Notes under the pieces: generated by a model
Databases searched by the model: none
What the model was told of the DNA's origin: nothing
The model's input: only the letters and a program-made list of their open reading frames with translations
In this document: in pieces, positions 58,080 through 64,000 of the stretch
How the letters are laid out: each line of letters starts with the position of its first letter
How positions within the stretch are numbered: the stretch's first letter is position 1
Source: Oscillospiraceae bacterium
GTDB lineage: Bacteria > Bacillota > Clostridia > Oscillospirales > Oscillospiraceae
Assembly (NCBI GenBank): GCA_902790375.1
Contig: CADARY010000014.1
Span: 1-64,000 of the forward strand
Reading direction: 5' to 3'
DNA: 64,000 nt
Made by a program: the position numbers and the translations under genes

Positions 58080-59663
58080 ATGTGTTCGATTATGGGCTTC
58101 ACGTCCGGTACATTGACGCCGGAGCAATTCATGCCGTTTTTTGAGCGCACGGTCTCCCGCGGCCCGGATATGAGCCGCGTGGAGCAGGCCGGGAGAGGGT
58201 ATCTCTGCTTCCATCGCCTCGCCATCATGGGCCTGCATGAGGAAGGAATGCAGCCCTTTCATCTCAAGGGAGATATGTGCGTCTGCAACGGTGAGCTGTA
58301 CCTCTTCCGGCCGCTGAAAAAAGAGCTGGAGGATGAGGGCTATGTCTTTCAGAGCGATTCCGACTGCGAGATCATCCTGCCGCTTTACCACAGGTACGGG
58401 GTTGAGATGTTCAAAAAGCTGGACGCGGAGTTTGCCATGATCCTCTATGATGCCGAAACAAACAGCTTCATCGCCGCCCGCGACCCGATCGGTATTCGCC
58501 CGCTGTTTTATGGAGAGCTCTCCGACGGCAGCATGGTCTTTGCAAGTGAGGCCAAGAACCTGGTGGGGCTCTGCGCCGAGATCAAACCCTTCCCTCCGGG
58601 ACACTACTGGAAGGATGGAGAATTTGTCCGCTATGCCGACCTCACCACGGTCGATTCCTATATCGACGGGGATCTGGACGAGATCTGCGCGGGGATCCGC
58701 GAAAAGCTGATCCTCGGCGTGGACAAGCGCCTGGATGCGGATGCGCCCCTGGGCTTTCTGCTCTCCGGCGGTCTGGATTCGAGCCTTGTATGTGCCATCT
58801 CCGCCAAGATTCTCGGCAAACATGTGCGTACCTTTGCCATCGGCATGGATGTGGATGCCATCGACCTCAAGTACGCCCGCACGGCGGCGGACTTCATCGG
58901 GGCCGAGCATACGGAAGTGTACATGACCCGGCAGCAGGTGCTGGACTCTCTGGAGGAGGTCATTGCTGCCCTCGGCACCTGGGACATCACCACGATCCGG
59001 GCCAGCATGGGCATGTACCTCTGCTGCAAGGCGATCCACGAGCAGACGGACGTGCGCGTCCTGCTGACCGGGGAGATCAGCGACGAGCTCTTCGGCTACA
59101 AGTACACGGACTTTGCGCCGAGCCCCGAGGAATTTCAGCGGGAGGCAAAGAAGCGCATCGACGAAATCCATATGTACGACGTGCTGCGCGCCGACCGCTG
59201 CATTTCGGTAAATTCCCTGGAAGCCCGCGTCCCCTTCGGCGACCTGGAGTTTGTAAAATACGTCATGTCCATCGACCCGAGGCTCAAGATGAACACCTAC
59301 AACATGGGAAAATACCTGCTGCGCCATGCCTTTGAAAAGGATCACCTGCTGCCTGACGAGATTCTGTGGCGGCAGAAGGCTGCCTTCTCCGACGCGGTGG
59401 GACACTCGATGGTTGACGATCTGAAGGCTTATGCCGGGAGCCTGTACACCGACGAGGAATTTGAGCGGAAACGGATGGAGTATGACTATGGCCGCCCCTT
59501 TACCAAGGAGAGCCTACTGTACCGGGAGATCTTCGAGAAATACTATCCCGGTCAGGCGGAGATGATCGCGGACTTCTGGATGCCGAACAAGAGCTGGCCG
59601 GGCTGCGATGTGAATGACCCTTCCGCCCGTGTACTTGCAAACTACGGCGCAAGCGGAACCTGA
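58080..59663 (+). CDS. asnB: Asparagine synthase (glutamine-hydrolysing)
   Basis: 527 residues. Cys2 of the type-2 glutaminase (MCSIMGFTSG), VCNGELY, and the synthetase ATP loop LLSGGLDSSLVCAIS, with LTGEISDELFGYKY and LEARVPFGD. Ending WMPNKSWPGCDVNDPSA is typical of the E. coli-type enzyme. It makes asparagine from aspartate with glutamine nitrogen. The last ~60 codons are repeated at 63246-63428. Confidence 0.95.
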   Translation: MCSIMGFTSGTLTPEQFMPFFERTVSRGPDMSRVEQAGRGYLCFHRLAIMGLHEEGMQPFHLKGDMCVCNGELYLFRPLKKELEDEGYVFQSDSDCEIILPLYHRYGVEMFKKLDAEFAMILYDAETNSFIAARDPIGIRPLFYGELSDGSMVFASEAKNLVGLCAEIKPFPPGHYWKDGEFVRYADLTTVDSYIDGDLDEICAGIREKLILGVDKRLDADAPLGFLLSGGLDSSLVCAISAKILGKHVRTFAIGMDVDAIDLKYARTAADFIGAEHTEVYMTRQQVLDSLEEVIAALGTWDITTIRASMGMYLCCKAIHEQTDVRVLLTGEISDELFGYKYTDFAPSPEEFQREAKKRIDEIHMYDVLRADRCISVNSLEARVPFGDLEFVKYVMSIDPRLKMNTYNMGKYLLRHAFEKDHLLPDEILWRQKAAFSDAVGHSMVDDLKAYAGSLYTDEEFERKRMEYDYGRPFTKESLLYREIFEKYYPGQAEMIADFWMPNKSWPGCDVNDPSARVLANYGASGT

Positions 59664-59685
59664 GCGGGAATGGAGATGCTGAAAC

Positions 59686-60420
59686 ATGAGACGTGATTGG
59701 AAAGCTGAGTACGAAAAACGTGTAGTCTGGATTCGTGCGCTCCTTGCACGCAGCGGTGCAAAAGGAATTGTCTACGGAAATTCCGGCGGCAAAGACAGTG
59801 CTCTGACGGGTATTCTCTGCAAAGGGGCCTGTCAGGATACTGTGGGCTTGATCATGCCCTGCGCCTCAAAACGCAACTTCGGCCAGGACACAGAGGATGG
59901 TCTTGCCGTCGCAAAGCAGTATGGCATCGAAACACGCACAATAGATCTGACTTCCGTTCGGGAACAGGAGGTAAAAGCTCTGGGAACGGCAACTTCTCTG
60001 ACAGAACTTGCCCTTGCAAATATCGCGCCCAGGCTTCGCATGACGACACTCTATGCAGTGGCGGCATCAGAAAATCGTATTGTCGCCGGCACAGGCAATC
60101 GCAGCGAGGCCTATATGGGTTATTTCACAAAATGGGGAGACGGCGCATATGACTTTAATCCGATCGGCGATCTGACAGTCACTGAAATTTTTGCCTTTCT
60201 GACATATCTGAACGCTCCGCCGCAGATCATTGACAAAGCTCCGTCAGCTGGGCTGTTTGACGGTCAGACGGACGAAGCGGAAATGGGTATCAGTTACCGG
60301 GTGATCGACCAGTATCTGCTGAATGGCCAGGCAGATAAATCAGAGCTTGCCACCATACGCCGCTTCCACGAGCGGAGCGAACATAAACGCCAGCCGATCC
60401 CGATTTATAAGGGAGAATAA
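59686..60420 (+). CDS. nadE: NAD+ synthetase, ammonia-dependent
   Basis: 244 residues, no glutaminase domain, so it uses free ammonia. ATP loop IVYGNSGGKDSALTGIL, and the NaAD/ATP site VAGTGNRSEAYMGYFTKWGDG with DFNPIGDLTVTEIFAF. It turns deamido-NAD into NAD. It lies 22 nt after asnB, and purB follows 1 nt after its stop codon, so it is in the operon. Confidence 0.93.
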   Translation: MRRDWKAEYEKRVVWIRALLARSGAKGIVYGNSGGKDSALTGILCKGACQDTVGLIMPCASKRNFGQDTEDGLAVAKQYGIETRTIDLTSVREQEVKALGTATSLTELALANIAPRLRMTTLYAVAASENRIVAGTGNRSEAYMGYFTKWGDGAYDFNPIGDLTVTEIFAFLTYLNAPPQIIDKAPSAGLFDGQTDEAEMGISYRVIDQYLLNGQADKSELATIRRFHERSEHKRQPIPIYKGE

Positions 60421-60421
60421 C

Positions 60422-61855
60422 ATGCACGACATTTATCAAAACCCCCTTTGTTCCCGCTATGCCGGAAATGAGATGCAAAGGATCTTCTCCGATCAGCAAA
60501 AGTTTTCCACATGGCGAAGGCTCTGGCTTGCGCTGGCGGAGAGTGAACAGGCCCACGGCCTGCCCATCACAGACGCGCAGCTTGACGAGATGCGCCTTCA
60601 TCTGGACGACATTGACTATGACCTCGCGGCTCGGAAGGAAAAGGAGCTCCGCCATGACGTAATGGCACATGTGCACACCTTTGCCGCCGCCTGCCCGAAA
60701 GCCGCGCCGATCATCCATCTGGGCGCCACCTCCTGCTATGTGGGGGACAATACGGATATCCTCAATCAGCGCGATGCTCTGCTGCTCATTCGCCGCAAGC
60801 TTCTGTCCGTCATGCGGGCGCTTGCAGACTTCGCCGGGAAAAACAGGGATCTCCCGACGCTTGCCTTTACCCACTTTCAGGCAGCCCAGCCCACGACTGT
60901 GGGAAAACGCGCCTGTCTCTGGCTTCAGGATCTGGAGATGGATCTGGGGCAGTTGGATTTTGCATTATCCCAGCTGCGGCTTCTGGGGTGTAAGGGCACG
61001 ACGGGAACGGCAGCGAGCTTTCTGAAGCTCTTCGATGGGGACGAAGAAAAGGTGCAGGAGCTCGAGCACATGATCGCGGAGAAGATGGGCTTTACAGCTT
61101 GCCAGCAGATAAGCGGGCAGACCTATTCCCGCAAGCAGGATTTCGCCGTGCTGCAGGTTCTCAGCGGCATTGCGCAAAGTGCTTCCAAATTCGCCGGGGA
61201 TATCCGGCTGCTGAGCCACCTCAAGGAGCTGGAGGAACCCTTTGAGAGCGGACAGATCGGCTCGTCCGCCATGGCCTATAAGCGAAACCCCATGCGCAGT
61301 GAACGCATTGCGGCGCTGGCGCGCTATGTGATGTGTGATCTTCAAAACGCGGCTTTCACGGCGTCTTCCCAGTGGCTGGAACGCACGCTGGATGATTCCG
61401 CCAACCGCCGCATCGCCATCCCGGAAGCGTTTCTTGCCTGTGACGGGATTTTGAATCTATATGAGAATATTGTCTCCGGCCTGCGTCTGTTCCCGGCGGT
61501 GATGCAAAAGCATCTCCGGGAGGAACTGCCGTTTCTTGCCACCGAGAATATTCTGATGTTCTGCGTGAAGGAGAAGAACGGAGACCGCCAGCTCCTGCAT
61601 GAACGCCTTCGCGTCCACGCGGTCGCAGCGGCGGAACAGGTCAAGGTATATGGCAGGGACAATGATCTTCTGCAGCGGATCGCAGAGGATCCGACATTCG
61701 GCCTGACAGCGGAGGAACTGGAAGCGCTTGCGGACCCGTCATCCTTTACCGGTATGGCCGGATCACAGTGCATGCGTTATCTTAATGACGTGATCAAACC
61801 GATACTGGAACATAATCAGGCAGACATGCAGAAAGCAGACGAGATCAATGTGTAA
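60422..61855 (+). CDS. purB: Adenylosuccinate lyase
   Basis: 477 residues from the ATG one base after the nadE stop, ribosome site AAGGGAG in the nadE end. Fumarase/aspartase fold: RHDVMAHVHTFAAACP (catalytic His), HLGATSCYVGDN, THFQAAQPTTVGKRA, and the signature loop GSSAMAYKRNPMRSE. It cleaves adenylosuccinate and SAICAR. It is placed just before purA, the partner step from IMP to AMP. Confidence 0.95.
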   Translation: MHDIYQNPLCSRYAGNEMQRIFSDQQKFSTWRRLWLALAESEQAHGLPITDAQLDEMRLHLDDIDYDLAARKEKELRHDVMAHVHTFAAACPKAAPIIHLGATSCYVGDNTDILNQRDALLLIRRKLLSVMRALADFAGKNRDLPTLAFTHFQAAQPTTVGKRACLWLQDLEMDLGQLDFALSQLRLLGCKGTTGTAASFLKLFDGDEEKVQELEHMIAEKMGFTACQQISGQTYSRKQDFAVLQVLSGIAQSASKFAGDIRLLSHLKELEEPFESGQIGSSAMAYKRNPMRSERIAALARYVMCDLQNAAFTASSQWLERTLDDSANRRIAIPEAFLACDGILNLYENIVSGLRLFPAVMQKHLREELPFLATENILMFCVKEKNGDRQLLHERLRVHAVAAAEQVKVYGRDNDLLQRIAEDPTFGLTAEELEALADPSSFTGMAGSQCMRYLNDVIKPILEHNQADMQKADEINV

Positions 61856-61867
61856 GGGGAGATAAAA

Positions 61868-63142
61868 ATGCTGACATCTGTAGTAGGGACAAACTGGGGC
61901 GACGAAGGCAAGGGTCGTATGGTCGACATGCTCAGCGAGGCGTATGATGTCGTTGTGCGCTATCAGGGCGGCAACAACGCCGGGCACACGGTCGTGAATG
62001 AATACGGAAAGACCGTGCTGAATCTGCTGCCCTCCGGCATCATGCGGAAGAATACCGCGAACATCCTCGGCCCCGGCATGGTCGTTGACCTTGAACACCT
62101 CTCAAAGGAGACCGACGCGATTCGGACGCGCGGCGTGCCGATCGGCCCGGAGAATCTGATCCTCAGCTCCCGTGCAACGATCTGCCTGCCGTATCATCGG
62201 CTTCTGGATGTGCTGGAGGAAGAACGCCTCGGCAGCAAAAGCTTTGGCTCCACCCGGCGTGGGATATCTCCGGTGTATGCGGACAAGTATATGAAAAAGA
62301 CCCTTCGCATGGGTGACCTGCTCTATCCGACTACGCTAAGGAAAAAGGTCGAAGATCTTCTGGAGTGGAAGAACCTCGCCGTTGAAAAAGGCTACGGACA
62401 CAGTCCAATCAAAGCCGATGAGATCATGGAATGGCTCATCGCCTATGGGAAGCCCTTTGTGCCGTATATTCAGGATACCGGGCTATATCTGCAAAACGCA
62501 ATAAACAAAGGGAAATCTGTCCTGTTTGAAGCGCAGCTCGGCGCGTTGCGGGATATAGACTTTGGAATCTATCCCTTCACCTCCGCATCCTCAACACTTT
62601 CTGCCTATGCTCCCATCGGCGCGGGGGTGCCCTTTGCACATCTGGATCAGGTGATCGGGATCATGAAGGCGTATTCCAGCTGTGTTGGTGCAGGCCCCTT
62701 TCCCTGTGAACTCTTCGGGGAAGAGGGAAGTGCATTGCGGGAAGCTGGGGCAGAATACGGCGCCGCCACCGGCAGACCGCGCAGAGTCGGCGGTTTCGAT
62801 GTTGTCGCATCCCGCTACGGAACCAGGATGCAGGGATGCACTGCGCTTGCGCTGACCAAGCTGGATGTGCTGTCCTATATGGAGAAAATTCCGGTCTGCG
62901 TTGCCTATGATGTGAGAGGTGAGCGCGTTGAGGATTTTCCAACAGTGATCGATGATCTGAATGCAGCGAAACCGATTTACGAATATCTGCCCGGTTTTCA
63001 CTGTGATATCAGTACCTGCCGCCATCTTGAAGATCTGCCGCAGGCAGCACGAGACTATATTGCCTTCGTAAAATCCTCCGTGGGCTGCCCAATCCGTTAT
63101 GTGTCTGTCGGTGCAGAAAGGGACGCGATTATTGTCACGTGA
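61868..63142 (+). CDS. purA: Adenylosuccinate synthetase
   Basis: 424 residues, ribosome site AGGGGAG. GTP/IMP site VVGTNWGDEGKGRMVDML, GGNNAGHTVV, SSRATICLPYH, GSTRRGISPVYADK, and the switch region VGAGPFPCELFGEEG. It joins aspartate to IMP using GTP. Last gene of the rightward island. Confidence 0.95.
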   Translation: MLTSVVGTNWGDEGKGRMVDMLSEAYDVVVRYQGGNNAGHTVVNEYGKTVLNLLPSGIMRKNTANILGPGMVVDLEHLSKETDAIRTRGVPIGPENLILSSRATICLPYHRLLDVLEEERLGSKSFGSTRRGISPVYADKYMKKTLRMGDLLYPTTLRKKVEDLLEWKNLAVEKGYGHSPIKADEIMEWLIAYGKPFVPYIQDTGLYLQNAINKGKSVLFEAQLGALRDIDFGIYPFTSASSTLSAYAPIGAGVPFAHLDQVIGIMKAYSSCVGAGPFPCELFGEEGSALREAGAEYGAATGRPRRVGGFDVVASRYGTRMQGCTALALTKLDVLSYMEKIPVCVAYDVRGERVEDFPTVIDDLNAAKPIYEYLPGFHCDISTCRHLEDLPQAARDYIAFVKSSVGCPIRYVSVGAERDAIIVT

Positions 63143-63194
63143 TGTCAGAGATTATTTTTGAGTAGTTATAGATAGCGAATATAAGTAAGTAAAC

Positions 63195-63240
63195 AAAAAA
63201 CGCCCGCCGACTGCTCAACTTTCAAAGCAGCCGACGGGCG
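63195..63240 (-). terminator. Second copy of the pyrG-operon terminator
   Basis: CGCCCGCCGACTGCT / AGCAGCCGACGGGCG with six A before it, so it works as a terminator only for minus-strand transcripts, yet no minus-strand gene ends here. The ~50 bp including flanks are nearly identical to 40011-40062. On the plus strand it is a stem without T-run after purA. Confidence 0.7.
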
Positions 63241-63245
63241 TAAAC

Positions 63246-63428
63246 TATGACTATGACCGGCCCTTTACCAAGGAGAGTCTGCTGTATCGGGAGATCTTCG
63301 AGAAATACTATCCCGGTCAGGCGGAGATGATCGCGGATTTCTGGATGCCGAACAAGAGCTGGCCGGGCTGCGATGTGAACGACCCCTCCGCCCGCGTCCT
63401 GGCAAACTACGGCGCAAGCGGGACCTGA
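63246..63428 (+). pseudogene. asnB: Duplicated asnB 3' tail
   Basis: The 60 codons from YDYDRPFTKESLL to the stop at 63426 repeat the end of asnB (59487-59663) almost base for base; most differences are silent. There is no start codon or ribosome site. The stump starts directly after the terminator copy at 63195-63240. Silent drift with no frameshift suggests either a recent event or a former full-length second asnB. Confidence 0.85.
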
Positions 63429-63508
63429 GCGCGAATGGGGAAAAATGAAAAAATGATATCAGGAGAATCCTCGGATCCTGCTGCTGCTCCATAAACCTGC
63501 ACAATTGA

Positions 63509-63544
63509 TGCCCGCCGGGTGCTGACCACAGCGCCCGGCGGGCA
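63509..63544 (+). terminator. 14-bp GC-rich hairpin after the asnB stump
   Basis: TGCCCGCCGGGTGC / GCGCCCGGCGGGCA with an 8-nt loop and one wobble pair. Only AATTG follows, no T-run. It may be the former asnB terminator or an independent element. Confidence 0.5.
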
Positions 63545-63628
63545 AATTGCGTGCGTTGAAGTCTGATTCTGATCAAAATGTACGAATCTTGGGATGAAAA
63601 TGTCGTGAGCTTTAGGGAGTTTTTGTTG

Positions 63629-63654
63629 TTTTTTACCGAAACGCGTGATATAAT
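63629..63654 (+). promoter_or_regulatory. Promoter candidate of the last gene
   Basis: Extended -10 box TGATATAAT (TATAAT at 63649-63654) downstream of a T-rich stretch without a good -35 box. Confidence 0.5.
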
Positions 63655-63762
63655 AACCATAAATAACCACGTGCGGGCATGTATAAAAGATGACAAAACA
63701 GCTGCCGAGCCAAGCAAGGATATGGCTGCTATCGTAAAGATCATGAGGGGACGGTGCTGAAC

Positions 63763-64000
63763 ATGGGAGAAAAACGAAGTTTGAGGGGGCTTTTGCGCTT
63801 TCTGCTGTGTGTGATCGCGGTGATCACCCTGAGCATGCCTGCCGCGGCATATGCTGAGGAGCCGAATCAAAAGATCGTGCGCGTCGGCTGGTATGATTCC
63901 TCCTTCTGCTATTGGGATGAGTACGGAAGACGCTGCGGCATCGACGTCGAATATCAGGAAAAGATCTCCGCCTATACGGGCTGGACCTATGAATATGTGG
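63763..64000 (+). CDS. Secreted substrate-binding sensor protein, N-terminal part (3' end outside window)
   Basis: About 79 residues are visible from the ATG at 63763, with GAGGGG 12 nt before; a GTG at 63754 is the alternative. After a signal peptide ending at AYAEE comes IVRVGWYDSSFCYWDEYGRR and EYQEKISAYTGWTYEYV. This is the opening of the family-3 solute-binding domain as used in Oscillospiraceae sensor proteins (fused to diguanylate cyclase, histidine kinase or similar). The effector domain cannot be seen. Confidence 0.75.
   Translation, partial: MGEKRSLRGLLRFLLCVIAVITLSMPAAAYAEEPNQKIVRVGWYDSSFCYWDEYGRRCGIDVEYQEKISAYTGWTYEYV

Noticed and set aside
63143-63200. Purine riboswitch or similar near purA and purB
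   Set aside because: purB and purA start 1 and 12 nt after the preceding genes, leaving no room for a leader, and the purA 3' region shows only the terminator copy.

Overview
The window reads as chromosomal DNA of a GC-rich, low-lipid-envelope (Gram-positive type) anaerobic gut Clostridia, most likely an Oscillospiraceae relative. The grounds are strong Shine-Dalgarno sites, many near-identical Sec signal peptides of the MKKLL...LSLGVPAFA kind, a SigI/RsgI pair, a type III glutamine synthetase, an Amt-PII fusion, and several families of short palindromic intergenic elements. No rRNA, tRNA, CRISPR array or intact insertion sequence was seen. Family calls rest on motif recognition by eye; no search was run.

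Region 1 (1-13.7 kb) is an accessory patchwork. It holds a partial alpha/beta hydrolase, a double-domain secreted esterase, a flavodoxin-fold protein, a tannase-like esterase with a Gly-rich insert, a secreted beta-helix protein, a LysR regulator, a secreted Cthe_2159-type carbohydrate-binding protein with a 13-residue tandem repeat, and a SigI-RsgI module. Several gene stumps (aldo/keto reductase start, FAD-reductase tail, beta-helix tail) and a MITE show repeated rearrangement. The RsgI ectodomain ends in the same QQPPEM peptide that is repeated in the secreted protein next door.

Region 2 (12.3-38 kb, minus strand) is an array of exported hydrolases and membrane proteins. It contains five S41-type peptidase paralogues (one frameshifted), an M13 metallopeptidase, an S15 X-Pro dipeptidyl-peptidase, a membrane GDPD, a Cache-MscS fusion channel, a DUF5684 membrane protein, a Tyr-rich secreted protein and an acyltransferase-like protein. 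At its head lie a LytS-type histidine kinase and two paralogous receiver-SARP-like response regulators. Two promoters here (response regulator 1 and the S15 peptidase) share the same layout: two TTTGAG heptamers with 11-bp period, then 11 bp to the -10 box. This is the arrangement expected of a SARP/OmpR-type activator.

Region 3 (38-42.7 kb) has an azoreductase-like flavoprotein, a metallophosphoesterase stump cut by a MITE, an HD phosphohydrolase and a large PEP-synthase-like ATP-grasp protein.

Region 4 (40-63.4 kb) is a nitrogen and amide-transfer island around a divergent control region at 50.2-50.7 kb. To the left run pyrG, gltB, gltD and the PEP-synthase-like gene. To the right run glnN, glmS, guaA, amt-PII, asnB, nadE, purB and purA. 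Most enzymes that make or spend glutamine, ammonia or aspartate nitrogen are together. Both divergent leaders start with a small hairpin carrying an A-A-N-G-A-C hexaloop that is mutually exclusive with an intrinsic terminator just downstream, which suggests a shared antitermination control of the ANTAR type. The island ends in a duplicated asnB 3' tail next to a copy of the terminator that ends the left operon. The window closes with the start of a secreted periplasmic-binding-type sensor.
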